Positions 33,922-43,883 are shown, counted from the stretch's first letter. The stretch is DNA of 64,000 bases from Virgifigura deserti (GCA_003576685.1 QOZR01000005.1:62001-126000); one strand, 5' to 3'. Notes: a model not told the origin generated them from the sequence alone. Made by a program: numbers and translations.

Positions 33922-34980
33922 CTAGCCGGCTGCGCGCTCCATCCCAGGCGTCGCATGACGCTCGGCCGCGGCGAGGAAGGCCTCGACGGCGGCGGGGTCG
34001 GTATCGAAGGCGGTGACCAGGCGCACCATGCGGCCGGTCGGGCCGTCCCAGCGGTAGAAGGTGAAGCCGTCGGCCAGCAGGCCGGCGATCACCGGCTCCG
34101 GCAGCCGGGCGAACACCTCGTTCGCCTGCACCGGATAAACGAGCTCGGCGCCCTCCAGGCGATGGAGCCCGTCGGCGATCCGCACCGCCATGCGATTCGC
34201 ATGGGCGGCGTTCCGGAGCCACAGATCGTCTGCCAGATAGGCTTCAAGCTGCGCACTCAGGAACCGCATCTTCGAGAAAAGATGACCGGCACGCTTGCGC
34301 CGGAAGCCGAAATCGGCCGCCCGCGCGCGATCGAAGAAGACCACCGCCTCGGCGGCAAGCGCCCCGTTCTTGGTCGCGCCGAAGGACAGCAGGTCGATGC
34401 CGGCCCGCCAAGTGAGATCGGCGGGCGACCGGCCGAGGCTCGCGGCTGCGTTGGCGAAGCGCGCCCCGTCCATATGGACGGCGAGGCCGTAGCCATGCGC
34501 CAGATCGGTGATCGCGCGCAACTCATCCGGGCTGTAGACGGTGCCGCATTCGGTGGCCTGGGTCAGGCTGACCGCCGCCGGCTGAACGTGATGGACGACG
34601 CCCTTTCCCGCCCCGGCCAGCACCTCCGCCAGATCCCTGGCCGTCAGCTTGCCGTCGGGGCCGGGCAGGTCGACGAGCTTGGCGCCGCCGGTGAAGAACT
34701 CGGGCGCGCCACATTCGTCGACATTGATATGGGCGGCGGCATGGCAGTAGATCGCACCGTAAGGCGGCGTCACCGCCGATAGCGCGAGTGCGTTGGCGGC
34801 GGATCCGGTCGCCACCGGGAAGACCGCGACCTCGGTCTCGAAGATCTCGGCCATCCGGGCCTCGAGCCGCACTGTCACGGCATCGTCGCCATAGGCGGCG
34901 GCCGGCCCGTCATTCACCGCCGCCAAGGCCGCCAGGATCTCCGGCGCCACGCCGGTCACGTTGTCGCTTGCGAAGTTCAT
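33922..34980 (-). CDS. ltaE: Low-specificity L-threonine aldolase
   Basis: A 352-residue PLP enzyme opening MNFASDNVTGVAPEILAALA. The motifs YGDDAVTVRLE, CHAAAHINVDECGAPEFFTG, LAVHMDGARFANA (PLP Asp) and DLLSFGATKNGALAAEAVV (Schiff-base Lys) are those of threonine aldolase. It cleaves L-threonine or L-allo-threonine to glycine and acetaldehyde. Monocistronic, upstream of tRNA-Glu; full length. Confidence 0.93.
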   Translation of the reverse strand: MNFASDNVTGVAPEILAALAAVNDGPAAAYGDDAVTVRLEARMAEIFETEVAVFPVATGSAANALALSAVTPPYGAIYCHAAAHINVDECGAPEFFTGGAKLVDLPGPDGKLTARDLAEVLAGAGKGVVHHVQPAAVSLTQATECGTVYSPDELRAITDLAHGYGLAVHMDGARFANAAASLGRSPADLTWRAGIDLLSFGATKNGALAAEAVVFFDRARAADFGFRRKRAGHLFSKMRFLSAQLEAYLADDLWLRNAAHANRMAVRIADGLHRLEGAELVYPVQANEVFARLPEPVIAGLLADGFTFYRWDGPTGRMVRLVTAFDTDPAAVEAFLAAAERHATPGMERAAG

Positions 34981-35014
34981 GTCGCCTCGCTTCCGTGCTT
35001 CCGCCCTGCCGCGC

Positions 35015-35362
35015 CTATTCGGCGGGCATTTCAGAGGGCGTCAAGATGAATCGACCAAGCAACGATCCCGTTTCCATGTCGAGGACCAGGATCTGCGCGC
35101 AGGCTCCGGCGGCGGAATTCTCTGGTCCCAGCTGCAGGATCAGGCGATCGCCGGCCGCCGCCGTCGAGGTCACCCGGCACCCCGCGGGCACAGCTAACGC
35201 CGCCTCGCCGAAATTGGCTGGCGCAGGCGCAGGTGCTGATGCCGTGGGCGCGGGCTCTTCGGCCATTCCGCCGAGCCGGTTGTAGATAGTCACGACGACC
35301 ACCGCCACGCCGGCGATGATCATGATCCCCATGATGATGACGAGTGCCTTGAGCGCCTGCAT
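35015..35362 (-). CDS. Small membrane protein, DUF6476-like
   Basis: A 115-residue protein with one N-terminal transmembrane helix (ALVIIMGIMIIAGVAVVVVT), a Pro/Ala-rich linker and a small beta domain containing GDRLILQLG and ILVLDMETGSLLGRF. It matches my recollection of the DUF6476 proteins found beside rluD-type genes in Rhodospirillales, divergent from the pseudouridine synthase. Function unknown; likely inner-membrane with the domain in the periplasm. Confidence 0.75.
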   Translation of the reverse strand: MQALKALVIIMGIMIIAGVAVVVVTIYNRLGGMAEEPAPTASAPAPAPANFGEAALAVPAGCRVTSTAAAGDRLILQLGPENSAAGACAQILVLDMETGSLLGRFILTPSEMPAE

Positions 35363-35385
35363 GGTTTCGGTCCAGTCTTGCCGCC

Positions 35386-36366
35386 ATGACGGCGCCTCGA
35401 GAAAACAATCTGCGTGAGATCACCGCCGGGCCGGCCAGCGTCGGCCAGCGGCTCGACCGCATGCTTGCCGACGGCCTGTCCGACCTCTCCCGCAGCCGGG
35501 TCAAGGCGCTGGTGGAGGCGGGCCGGGTAACGGCGGGCGGCGTGACGATAACCGACCCCTCTTACCGGGTCAAACCCGGCCAAACTTTCGCCATCATGCT
35601 GCCGGACCCTGTGGCCGCGCTGCCCGCCGGGCAGGCCATCGCGCTCGACGTCGTCTATGAGGATGCCGATTTGATCGTCATCAACAAGCCCGCCGGCATG
35701 GTCGTCCATCCCGCCCCGGGAAACCCGGACGAGACGCTGGTCAACGCCCTGATCGCCCATTGCGGCAGCTCGCTGTCGGGGATCGGCGGCGTCCGGCGGC
35801 CGGGGATCGTCCACCGCCTCGACAAGGATACGAGCGGCCTCCTCGTCGCGGCTAAGAATGACGTGGCGCACCAGGCGCTGGCCGACGCCTTCGCGCGGCA
35901 CGATGTCGAGCGGGCCTATTGGGCGGTGGTCTGGGGCATTCCCGCTCCGCGCGCGGGCGAGATCGCCGGCGCGATCGGCCGCCATCCGGTGAACCGCAAG
36001 AAAATGGCCGTCGTCAGTCGCGGCGGAAAGGCGGCACTGACCCGCTATCGGGTCCTGCGGCCGCTGGGCCCGGCGGTGAGCCTGGTGGAATGCCGGCTGG
36101 CCACCGGGCGGACGCATCAGATTCGCGTGCATCTGGCCTCGATCGGCCATCCCCTGATCGGCGATCCGGTCTATGGCCGGACGACCGCGGCGCGGCTCGG
36201 CCGGCTGGCTCCGGCGGCGCGCGCCGCGGTAGAGGGCATGAAACGCCAGGCCCTGCACGCCTTCCTGCTCGGATTCCGCCATCCGCGCACCGGTCTCCCA
36301 CTTCGCTGGGAGGCCGAGATGCCGGCGGATATCCTAGGATTGACGCGCAGTTTAGAACAGATTTAA
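35386..36366 (+). CDS. RluA-family 23S rRNA pseudouridine synthase (RluD-like)
   Basis: A 326-residue synthase. An S4-like N-terminal domain (QRLDRMLADGLSDLSRSRVK) precedes the catalytic domain, with the nucleophile Asp146 in IVHRLDKDTSGLL and the motif RTHQIRVHLASIGHPLIGD near 245-265. The S4 domain and length fit RluD, which modifies helix 69 of 23S rRNA, but RluC-type specificity cannot be excluded. It lies 185 bp upstream of rpoH in the same direction. Confidence 0.9.
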   Translation: MTAPRENNLREITAGPASVGQRLDRMLADGLSDLSRSRVKALVEAGRVTAGGVTITDPSYRVKPGQTFAIMLPDPVAALPAGQAIALDVVYEDADLIVINKPAGMVVHPAPGNPDETLVNALIAHCGSSLSGIGGVRRPGIVHRLDKDTSGLLVAAKNDVAHQALADAFARHDVERAYWAVVWGIPAPRAGEIAGAIGRHPVNRKKMAVVSRGGKAALTRYRVLRPLGPAVSLVECRLATGRTHQIRVHLASIGHPLIGDPVYGRTTAARLGRLAPAARAAVEGMKRQALHAFLLGFRHPRTGLPLRWEAEMPADILGLTRSLEQI

Positions 36367-36551
36367 AAATTGACTATATCTGACCAGTTAGGTCATGTAT
36401 GATTGACAGCAACGACGGCAGATACTAGTGCTCTTGAGTCTGAAGGGCCCCAGCGCGCTCGAGCGAGCGCCCGGAAAGTATCAAACCGGTAAGGTCCGGG
36501 CCAATCGTGCCCGGCGGCACGGTGCCGCACTGCATGAGGAGAGATGTAGCT

Positions 36552-37439
36552 ATGGCCGTATCTCGATCGCTTCCGACACTGAACTCGGACAGCAACCTGT
36601 CGCGTTACCTGCAGGAGATTCGCCGGTTTCCGATGCTGGAGGCGGATGAGGAGTTCATGCTGGCAAAGAGCTGGCGCGAGCATGGCGACACCGATGCGGC
36701 GCACCAGCTCGTGACCAGCCATCTGCGGCTGGTCGCGAAGATCGCGATGGGCTATCGCGGCTACGGCCTGCCGATCAGCGAGCTGATCTCCGAGGGCAAT
36801 GTCGGCATGATGCAGGCGGTCAAGCGGTTCGACCCCGACCGCGGCTTCCGCCTGGCGACCTATGCAATGTGGTGGATCCGCGCGGCGATCCAGGAATACA
36901 TCCTGCATTCCTGGTCGCTGGTGAAGATGGGCACCACGGCGGCGCAGAAGAAGCTGTTCTTCAACCTGCGCAAGCTCAAGGGCCAGCTTCAGGCGATCGA
37001 GGAGGGCGACATGTCGCCGGAGAACGTCAAGGCGATCGCCGAGCGGCTGGACGTCCCCGAAGCGGATGTGATCAGCATGAACCGCCGGCTGGCCAGCCCC
37101 GACCATTCGCTGAACGCGCCGCTGCGCATCGACGGCGAGGGCGAGTGGCAGGACTGGCTGGTCGACGAGCAGGAGACGCAGGAGATCGCGCTCGCCGAGC
37201 GGGAGGAGCTGGGCAAGCGCCGCAAGCTGCTGACGCATGCGATGACCGCGCTGAACGAGCGCGAGCGCAACATCCTGACCGAGCGGCGGCTCAAGGACGA
37301 GCCGACGACGCTCGAGGATCTCAGCAAGGAATACGGCATCAGCCGCGAGCGGGTCCGCCAGATCGAGGTGCGCGCCTTCGAGAAGCTGCAGAAGTCGATC
37401 CGCAACGCCGCCTTGGAGCAGCGCCTGGGGACCGCCTGA
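36552..37439 (+). CDS. rpoH: RNA polymerase sigma-32 factor RpoH
   Basis: A 295-residue sigma-70-family factor from ATG 36552, after GAGGAGAGATGTAGCT. Region 2 is LRLVAKIAMGYRGYGLPISE followed by MQAVKRFDPDRGFRLATYAM. The RpoH box QKKLFFNLRKLK, diagnostic of sigma-32, is present, and region 4 is YGISRERVRQIEVRAFEKLQ. It directs heat-shock and envelope-stress genes, and FtsH (encoded at 48 kb) is its usual degrading protease. The 185-bp leader after the pseudouridine synthase gene should hold its promoter; I could not pick one with confidence. Confidence 0.95.
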   Translation: MAVSRSLPTLNSDSNLSRYLQEIRRFPMLEADEEFMLAKSWREHGDTDAAHQLVTSHLRLVAKIAMGYRGYGLPISELISEGNVGMMQAVKRFDPDRGFRLATYAMWWIRAAIQEYILHSWSLVKMGTTAAQKKLFFNLRKLKGQLQAIEEGDMSPENVKAIAERLDVPEADVISMNRRLASPDHSLNAPLRIDGEGEWQDWLVDEQETQEIALAEREELGKRRKLLTHAMTALNERERNILTERRLKDEPTTLEDLSKEYGISRERVRQIEVRAFEKLQKSIRNAALEQRLGTA

Positions 37440-37472
37440 CGCCGTCGGGGCCGTTCCTTCGACGCAGACGGT

Positions 37473-37973
37473 TCAGCGTGACTCGTCCGCGCTCCGGCTT
37501 TCGGCGACGGCCGGTCCCCACTCTTCGACAAGCTCGCTCTGCAAAGCGCGCAGCTCCGCCAACCGAATCCGCTGCCTGGCGGCGCTAACTCTAGCCACGA
37601 GCACCGGCATCGTCAGATAGATGACCCAGCCAAGCGCGGCGCCGGCGAAGGCGCTCAACCAGCCAAAAAGGCTGGTGAGCACGTGGAAGGCCGCCTTAAG
37701 ATCGTGACCGAGCATCCACAGCTCGATGAGAAAGACCAGGGCGCCGCAGAAATTCAGGGTGCCGACGGATAGGGCAAGGGATTTGTCGCGGCTTCGGTCG
37801 ACATAGATGGCGACCGCCGTCGGCAGCATCGCGGGCGCCAGCACGATGCAGCTCGGCAACAGAATGAGAACCGCCGGCGCGAGGCAGAGCAGCGCGACCA
37901 TCTTTCGCGTCGATCCGGATTTTCGCGTCGATGCCCGTTTTCGGCTGGTGCGACGGCTGCTGCTGGCGGTCAT
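37473..37973 (-). CDS. Small integral membrane protein, unknown
   Basis: A 166-residue protein with a basic N-terminus and three or four hydrophobic helices (MVALLCLAPAVLILLPSCIV, LNFCGALVFLIELWML, VLTSLFGWLSAFAGAALGWV, a short fourth). An acidic, helical C-terminus (LAELRALQSELVEEWG) follows. It lies directly downstream of the pseudokinase gene (gap 27 bp) in the same direction, so the two likely act together. No characterised family recognised. Confidence 0.7.
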   Translation of the reverse strand: MTASSSRRTSRKRASTRKSGSTRKMVALLCLAPAVLILLPSCIVLAPAMLPTAVAIYVDRSRDKSLALSVGTLNFCGALVFLIELWMLGHDLKAAFHVLTSLFGWLSAFAGAALGWVIYLTMPVLVARVSAARQRIRLAELRALQSELVEEWGPAVAESRSADESR

Positions 37974-38000
37974 TCGGCTCGGCTCCCCAGAGGATCAGGT

Positions 38001-40061
38001 CTAGAGCGTCAGGAAAGCGGCGACGCCGAGCATTACGAACCCGGCGGTGATCCCCGACACCGCCGCAGCGGCCCGATGTGCCAATCTCGAAACTTGGTCC
38101 TGCGTCGCCTCCTCGCCCGCTTCTATCCTAGCCACCTCCCGCTGCGCCGCGGCATAGTGGATCCGGGCGCGGGCGAAGCCGTCCGAATCGCGCTTGCGGA
38201 GCTCGTGACTGTCGAGCAGCCGTACGAGGTCGGCGATCCAGCCACTCTCGGCAACCTCGGCGACCTTCCGCCGCAGGCTCTTTTGAAACGGCCGATACTG
38301 ATAGCTGTCGATGATCGGCTGCGTCTGCGCCGCAAGCCAGGCGCGCAAGGCCGAGAAATCGCCGCCTCCCGCGGTTTCTTCTGCCACGGCCAGAAGGCGC
38401 AGGATCGCGAGCCGCCGCTGCGCCACATCGATGTTGGGCCGGAGCCAGTCAAGCTCGCGGTCGGCCGAGTTCTTCATCCGGGCCGCGATAAAGGCCGCGA
38501 TATGCCGATCGATCGGCTCGCGCTCATGATCGCCGCGGGCCGCGACACGGTTGAGCGCCGGAAGAAGCTCGGCGACCTTCGAGACATATTCCTCTTCGAG
38601 CAGAGGGCTCCGGCAAGGAAGGCCTGGATTCAACTCATAGAGGCAGCGTTCGATACTGAAGCCGGCACCGGGCCGGTCGAGGAAATATCGCAGCATGTCG
38701 ACGATCTTGCGCACCGGCATGAAGTCGAGACGAGTCTCGCCCTGCATCTCCATCCAGGCCTGCGGCAACTTGCCCTGGATCAGTTCGACGAAGGTCTGCG
38801 CCGCGCCCGACTGATCGAAGCTGGCGGCGAGAGCCGTTCCCATGCTGTCGATCCGGGCCGCAAAGCCTCGGTAGCGCATCGGCGCCCCAGGATCGAGCGC
38901 CATCAGCGCCCAGGCCAGCTGCAGATGGCCGGCGGCCTTCTTCCCGTCGCCTCCATCGAGCCTCGAAGTGCCCACTGCCAAACGTGTCGCCTGCGCCTCG
39001 TCGCCGTGGCTCCGCCGCAGCCATGCCTCGACCTCCCCGGCCTCGACGACACCGATCGCGCGATCCCAGCGCCGCGCCATCGCATGGGCCAGGGACGGCC
39101 TCGTCCAATAATCATTGCCGTCGAAGCGGAACGGCCGTCCCGCCCGCGGCGGCAGGTTGGGCGGATTGGGGCTGAGCCGCCGACCGTCGAGCCAAGCATC
39201 GAGCTGGTCGAAGGTCCAGCGAATATCGGTATTGTCGGCGAGAAGGCCGCGAAGCGCTTCCGTCATCGTCATGCTGAGGCGCATTTGCCCGGCAATGGCG
39301 GCAAAGGATCCTTGCGCGATCTTCGCCGCGATAACCGCGTCATCGTCCAGCGCGGCCATCGGATTGCGCCCGATGAGAAGTATGGCGAGCGTGACGCCGA
39401 GGGCGTAGAGGTCCTCGGTGAAGCTGCCGCCCCCCCGGCCGCCGGGGCTGGCCATGCCGCCCTCGATGGTCAGGAAGAGAACCGGCTGGTGGAAGCCGGG
39501 CGGCGCACTGCAGCTCTCTCCCAGCACTACTTCGCCCGCTGATCCGCTGCGAAAGAACAGATTATCGGGCCGGATCGCCCCATGGCTCAGGCCGACCAGC
39601 GCCATATCCTTGAGACCGGCCAGCACCGGGCGCAAAACGGTCTGCGTCACGGTGTCTTCGCTCATCGGCGGGAGCTCTGCCGAGAGTGACGGCATCAGCC
39701 GGTTGCCGCCGGGCGCCTCGAAAATCACGGCCGGCCACCGGCCCTTCTTCGGCCCGCCGTCGCTGCCCCCGTCGCTGCCATTGTCACCGGGCCAATCGAT
39801 CACCCCCCAATCGACCGGCGGCAGAGGCTGCGGACGGTTAAGCCGGCGCAGGGCGGACAGCGGTTCCTCACGGAGGGGCAGATGCTTCGGATACAACAGC
39901 GCGAACAGCCGGCGCGTCGGTTCGCGGGAATCCCGGACGGCGAACGCCGGCGCCCCCGGCGAGGCAAGCTCGGGTATCGGGTGCGTCGGCAGGATCTCGT
40001 AGCGCCCGGCCAGCGTGACGATCGCCTCGGTTTCGGTCTGGACTCCCCCATCCTTCGCCAT
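38001..40061 (-). CDS. Membrane-anchored protein-kinase-like protein (apparent pseudokinase)
   Basis: A 686-residue protein. The first 290 or so residues resemble a protein kinase: a catalytic-loop-like LSHGAIRPDNLFFR where active kinases have H-R-D-x-K-P-x-N, then LGESCSAPP where D-F-G is expected, and EDLYALGVTLAILLIGRNPM, a typical kinase helix. The HRD aspartate and the DFG aspartate are missing, so phosphotransfer is doubtful. A long helical region follows, and the C-terminus ends in a transmembrane helix (VSGITAGFVMLGVAAFLTL). It is upstream of the small membrane protein at 37473. It probably serves as a scaffold or ATP sensor. Confidence 0.75.
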   Translation of the reverse strand: MAKDGGVQTETEAIVTLAGRYEILPTHPIPELASPGAPAFAVRDSREPTRRLFALLYPKHLPLREEPLSALRRLNRPQPLPPVDWGVIDWPGDNGSDGGSDGGPKKGRWPAVIFEAPGGNRLMPSLSAELPPMSEDTVTQTVLRPVLAGLKDMALVGLSHGAIRPDNLFFRSGSAGEVVLGESCSAPPGFHQPVLFLTIEGGMASPGGRGGGSFTEDLYALGVTLAILLIGRNPMAALDDDAVIAAKIAQGSFAAIAGQMRLSMTMTEALRGLLADNTDIRWTFDQLDAWLDGRRLSPNPPNLPPRAGRPFRFDGNDYWTRPSLAHAMARRWDRAIGVVEAGEVEAWLRRSHGDEAQATRLAVGTSRLDGGDGKKAAGHLQLAWALMALDPGAPMRYRGFAARIDSMGTALAASFDQSGAAQTFVELIQGKLPQAWMEMQGETRLDFMPVRKIVDMLRYFLDRPGAGFSIERCLYELNPGLPCRSPLLEEEYVSKVAELLPALNRVAARGDHEREPIDRHIAAFIAARMKNSADRELDWLRPNIDVAQRRLAILRLLAVAEETAGGGDFSALRAWLAAQTQPIIDSYQYRPFQKSLRRKVAEVAESGWIADLVRLLDSHELRKRDSDGFARARIHYAAAQREVARIEAGEEATQDQVSRLAHRAAAAVSGITAGFVMLGVAAFLTL

Positions 40062-40211
40062 GGGGCGAGCTTCCCCCTTCCTGCGGTTTGAAGCGGGCGG
40101 TCCGCCCGCCCATGGGCAGTTAATCGCAGGAGGGCAAAGGGACGGTTAACGGCGCAGGATCGCCAAGACGATGTTTGCTTCTTGTTCTCAAGGCCGTTGG
40201 AGATTCAAGCC

Positions 40212-40298
40212 CCTCATCCCTCGACAAGCCCGGGATGAGGGGGAGACCTCATGCTGAGCCTCCTCACCCCCGAGCTTGTCGAGGGGCGAAGCATGAGG
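40212..40298. repeat. Palindromic intergenic repeats downstream of purA
   Basis: Within the 330-bp gap 40062-40391, two hairpins follow each other: CCTCATCCC (40212-40220) with GGGATGAGG (40232-40240), and CCTCATGCT (40247-40255) with AGCATGAGG (40290-40298). The block containing GAGCTTGTCGAGGGG looks like the dispersed CTCATGCT/AGCATGAG repeat common in Rhodospirillales and sphingomonad intergenic DNA. The rest of this gap (40062-40211) holds no gene that I can see. Confidence 0.6.
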
Positions 40299-40346
40299 TT
40301 CGGGCTGGCCTATCGGATGGATCAGCCCTTAACTTTTTAGATGAGA

Positions 40347-40394
40347 GGACGATTCACTGATCAGGTTGACCCAACCTGATCGGATCGTGCTCTA
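40347..40394. repeat. Palindromic repeat element overlapping the purA stop
   Basis: The element reads GGACGATTCACTGATCAGGT and onward to GGATCGTGCTCTA. Its stem is GATCAGGTTG (40359-40368) and CAACCTGATC (40372-40381) with a 3-nt loop. The flanks ATTCAC and GGATC-GCTCTA recur at 60716-60831, where the stem has a different but still self-complementary sequence. The last three bases form the TAG stop of purA on the minus strand. Confidence 0.6.
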
Positions 40395-41687
40395 TCGGGC
40401 GGCGAAGGGATCATGCACGAGAATCGTGTCCTCGCGTTCCGGGCTGGTCGACAATAAGGCGACCGGCGTCTCGATCAACTCCTCGATACGGCGGACATAC
40501 TTCACCGCGGTCGCGGGAAGCTGCGCCCAGGACCGCGCCCCGCGGGTCGATTCCGACCACCCCTCGAGCGTCTCGTAGATCGGCTCCGCCGCGGCCTGCG
40601 CCGCGGGAGAGGCCGGGAGATGATCGAACGCTTCGCCGTGAATCCGATAGCCGGTGCAGACCTTCAGGCTCTCGAACCCGTCGAGCACATCGAGCTTGGT
40701 GAGCGCGATGCCGTCGATGCCGCCGACCTTGACCGTCTGGCGCACCAGCGTCGCATCGAACCAGCCGCACCGCCGCGGCCGTCCTGTCACCACGCCGAAC
40801 TCGCGCCCCCGCTCGCCGAGCAGGCGGCCGACCTCGTCCTGGAGCTCCGTCGGAAAGGGCCCGCTACCGACGCGGGTTGTGTAGGCCTTGGTGATGCCGA
40901 GCACATAGCCGACCGAGCCGACACCCAGCCCCGATCCGACCGCCGCCTGCCCCGAGACGGTGTTGGACGAGGTGACATAGGGATAGGTGCCGTGGTCGAC
41001 ATCGAGCATCAGCCCTTGCGCCCCCTCGAACAGGATCCGGTCGCCCCGGCGCCGGGCCGCATCGAGCCGCTGCCACGTATTGGCGACGAATGGCAGCAGT
41101 CGCGGCGTGATCTCGATCAGGGCGTGGAGCAGCTCCTGACGATCGATCTCCGGCGCCCCCAGCCCCCTCAGCAGCGCGTTGTGATGCAGTAGCAGCGCAT
41201 CGACCCGTTCGCTGAGGCTCGGCAGGTCGGTCAGATCGCAGACGCGGATCGCGCGCCGCGCCACCTTGTCCTCATAGGCCGGGCCGATGCCGCGCCCTGT
41301 CGTGCCGATCTTGGCCGGCCCACGCGCCTCCTCCCGCAGCAAATCGAGCTTGCTGTGGAGGGGCAGAATCAGCGCGGCGTTCTCTGCGATCAGCAGGTTC
41401 TCGGGGGTAACCGCGACGCCCTGTTCGCGCAAGCCTTCGATCTCCCGGAACAGGGCCCAGGGATCGAGCACGACCCCATTGCCGATGATCGACAGCTTCC
41501 CCGAACGAACCACGCCGGACGGCAAGAGGCTGAGCTTGTAGGTGGTGCCGTCGATTACCAGCGTATGCCCGGCATTGTGCCCGCCCTGGAAGCGCACCAC
41601 CACGTCGGCACGCTCCGAGAGCCAATCGACGATCTTGCCCTTTCCTTCGTCGCCCCACTGGGCGCCGACCACCGCGACGTTTGTCAT
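40392..41687 (-). CDS. purA: Adenylosuccinate synthetase
   Basis: A 431-residue enzyme of standard length. It has the GTP-binding N-terminus [18 protein letters not shown] with catalytic Asp13, His41 in GGHNAGHT, and the IMP and switch regions [14 protein letters not shown] and [20 protein letters not shown]. It joins IMP and aspartate with GTP, the first committed step to AMP. It overlaps the end of hisZ as ATGA and is therefore co-translated with it, a conserved alphaproteobacterial pair. Confidence 0.97.
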   Translation of the reverse strand: MTNVAVVGAQWGDEGKGKIVDWLSERADVVVRFQGGHNAGHTLVIDGTTYKLSLLPSGVVRSGKLSIIGNGVVLDPWALFREIEGLREQGVAVTPENLLIAENAALILPLHSKLDLLREEARGPAKIGTTGRGIGPAYEDKVARRAIRVCDLTDLPSLSERVDALLLHHNALLRGLGAPEIDRQELLHALIEITPRLLPFVANTWQRLDAARRRGDRILFEGAQGLMLDVDHGTYPYVTSSNTVSGQAAVGSGLGVGSVGYVLGITKAYTTRVGSGPFPTELQDEVGRLLGERGREFGVVTGRPRRCGWFDATLVRQTVKVGGIDGIALTKLDVLDGFESLKVCTGYRIHGEAFDHLPASPAAQAAAEPIYETLEGWSESTRGARSWAQLPATAVKYVRRIEELIETPVALLSTSPEREDTILVHDPFAAR

Positions 41688-42847
41688 GGCCGTTCCTCTT
41701 TCTTGGTGCCGCCGACCGCCTGGATCTCACCGTCGACGAGCGCATGGCTGCAGGCTTGCCGCCGGGCTTCGCGCCGCGGATCGGCCAGCCGGTCGAGACC
41801 GGCGACAGTGACCCAACCCTCTTCGCGCAGCCGGGCCGCGGTTGCACGTGGTGTCCCCGCGGGCACGAACACCCGCCGCGCCGCGATAGGCTGCGGCAGC
41901 GCCCGCAGCAGCGTATCCATATAAAGCGTGAAGCCGGTCGAAGACTCGGAATCGCCGCTGAGATAGCGGCCGCCCCGCCCCAGCTCGCCGCGCACCCGCC
42001 GGGCGAACAGGGTAAAGCTGACGCCGGTGTGATATTCGAAGCCCCGATGTTCGACCGGGTCGATCGTCAGGTTGAGATCGGGCGCGGCCGTGAGGATCAG
42101 GTCGACGACCTCGCCGAGATGGGCGCGCTCGGCCGCCGCCGTCGCAGGCAGGTCGAGCGCCTGCAGCGCCGCCATTGCCCTGCGTGCCGGTCCCGCCGCC
42201 CGCATCAAGGCAACGAACCGCGGCGCATGGCCGCCCGCGATGGCCTGGATCGCCGGGGCATCCTTGCGATCGAGCGTCGCGACGAGCGATCGCACCGTCG
42301 CATCGGCAAAACCCAGCCCCGACGCCAGGGCCGGGACCAGCGTGGGCAGGGTGAGGTCCACCGTCAGGTTCGGCACGCCGACGGCTTGCAGCGCCTCGGC
42401 CGCGACCAGCACGACCTCGGCATCGGCCCCCGCGGAGGCGCCGCCGATCAACTCGACTCCGGCCTGCCCCACCTGTCGTTCCGGCCGAAGCTGCGACCCT
42501 TTGATCCGCAAGGTCTGCCCGGCATAGCAAAGCCGCAGCGGCCGCGGCGCGTTCTGCAGGCGGGTCGCGGCGATGCGCGCGACCTGCGGGGTGATGTCGG
42601 CGCGCAGGCCCATCATGCGCTGCGAGACCGGGTCCATCAGCCGGAAGGTGTGCGCGGTCATCGCGGCCCCCGCGCCCGACAGCAGGCTCTCCTCGAACTC
42701 GATCAGCGGCGGCTTTACCTGTGCATAGCCCTGCGCCGTGAAGCCGGCGAGCAACCGCTCGACGACACGCGCTTCGAACGCGGCATCGGGCGGCAGGATG
42801 TCGCGCAGCCCGGCGGGCAGCAGCGCCATTTCACCGAATTCCTTCAT
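41684..42847 (-). CDS. hisZ: ATP phosphoribosyltransferase regulatory subunit HisZ
   Basis: A 387-residue HisRS-like protein: [20 protein letters not shown] at the start, then [17 protein letters not shown] and [20 protein letters not shown]. HisZ is a catalytically dead histidyl-tRNA synthetase paralogue that activates short HisG and gives it histidine feedback. The C-terminal anticodon-binding domain of true HisRS is absent, as expected. hisG is not in the window. Upstream of purA with an overlapping stop. Confidence 0.95.
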   Translation of the reverse strand: MKEFGEMALLPAGLRDILPPDAAFEARVVERLLAGFTAQGYAQVKPPLIEFEESLLSGAGAAMTAHTFRLMDPVSQRMMGLRADITPQVARIAATRLQNAPRPLRLCYAGQTLRIKGSQLRPERQVGQAGVELIGGASAGADAEVVLVAAEALQAVGVPNLTVDLTLPTLVPALASGLGFADATVRSLVATLDRKDAPAIQAIAGGHAPRFVALMRAAGPARRAMAALQALDLPATAAAERAHLGEVVDLILTAAPDLNLTIDPVEHRGFEYHTGVSFTLFARRVRGELGRGGRYLSGDSESSTGFTLYMDTLLRALPQPIAARRVFVPAGTPRATAARLREEGWVTVAGLDRLADPRREARRQACSHALVDGEIQAVGGTKKEERP

Positions 42848-43039
42848 CGTCGGGCAGGGTCCTCGCGGAACGGCTTTGCGGAAAGCCGAGCGGCGGTCGC
42901 TCGCGGCCCACCGCCGGCCGCAGCGTTACTACCCGGTTTGCCCCCAAACAGCAAGGCAGCCCTGGAGACCTCCGAAAGGAATTAAGCGACTCCGAGCGGA
43001 ATCAGGCCCGATCAGGCGGGACTGGCGCAGGGCCGAGGG

Positions 43040-43834
43040 TCAGACGAAGATCCGCCCTTCCAGATACCGTACGGCACGGCCGGCGATCGTCACCCGCGCG
43101 CCATGATCCTCGCAGAACAGCTCGCCGCCACGGGTGGAGATCTGCCGCGCATGCAGGGAACTCCGGCCAAGCCGCTTCGCCCAATAAGGGGTCAGGATGC
43201 AATGCGCCGATCCGGTGACGGGATCCTCCGGAATCCCGGCCGCCGGCGCGAAGTAGCGGGAGACGAAGTCGACCTCGCGGCCGGCCGCCGTGGCGATTAC
43301 GCCGTCCCTATCAAGCGCAGCGATCGCGGCCATGTCGGGCGCCAGCGCCGCGACCTCCGCCTCGTCGGCGAAGACGGCGAGATAGGACGAGGCGGCGAGC
43401 ACTTCGCGCGGTGCCAGCCCGAGGGCCGCGGAAAGCGCCGGCGGCGTTGCGACCGGCTCCGGCGGACGCGCCGGGAAGTCCAGCACGAATAGATCGCCGC
43501 GCCGGGTCACTTCGAGCGGCCCGCTGCGGGTCTCGAACCGCATGTTCTCCGTGCCTGGCGCGAGGATCGTGGCGATGACGAAGCCCGTCGCAAGGGTGGC
43601 GTGGCCGCAGAGCGGAACTTCAACCGTCGGGGTGAACCAGCGCAGCCCGAATGCCGCACGCCCCGCGTCCCCGTCCTTGGGGACGAAGAAGGCCGTCTCG
43701 GCAAGATTGTTCTCGGCGGCGATCGCCTGCATCACCTCGTCCGGCAGCCACCGCTCGAGCGGGCAAACCGCCGCTGGATTGCCAGCGAACAGTCGGCTGG
43801 TGAAGGCATCGATCTGATAGATCGCAATCTCCAT
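43040..43834 (-). CDS. PhzF-family isomerase
   Basis: A 264-residue PhzF protein from ATG 43834 after AGGAGGACCGA. The catalytic Glu46 sits in NNLAETAFF, the second half has the symmetrical DPVTGSAHCILTPYWAKRLG, and VEVPLCGHATLATGFVI is the family core. PhzF members are diaminopimelate-epimerase-fold isomerases; most, like this one, have no known substrate. No phenazine genes are nearby. It lies downstream of the DUF1127 gene and may share its promoter. Confidence 0.9.
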   Translation of the reverse strand: MEIAIYQIDAFTSRLFAGNPAAVCPLERWLPDEVMQAIAAENNLAETAFFVPKDGDAGRAAFGLRWFTPTVEVPLCGHATLATGFVIATILAPGTENMRFETRSGPLEVTRRGDLFVLDFPARPPEPVATPPALSAALGLAPREVLAASSYLAVFADEAEVAALAPDMAAIAALDRDGVIATAAGREVDFVSRYFAPAAGIPEDPVTGSAHCILTPYWAKRLGRSSLHARQISTRGGELFCEDHGARVTIAGRAVRYLEGRIFV

Positions 43835-43883
43835 TCGGTCCTCCTTCAGGTTAGACCCCGTTGGCAAGTTAGGTGCGTTGACC

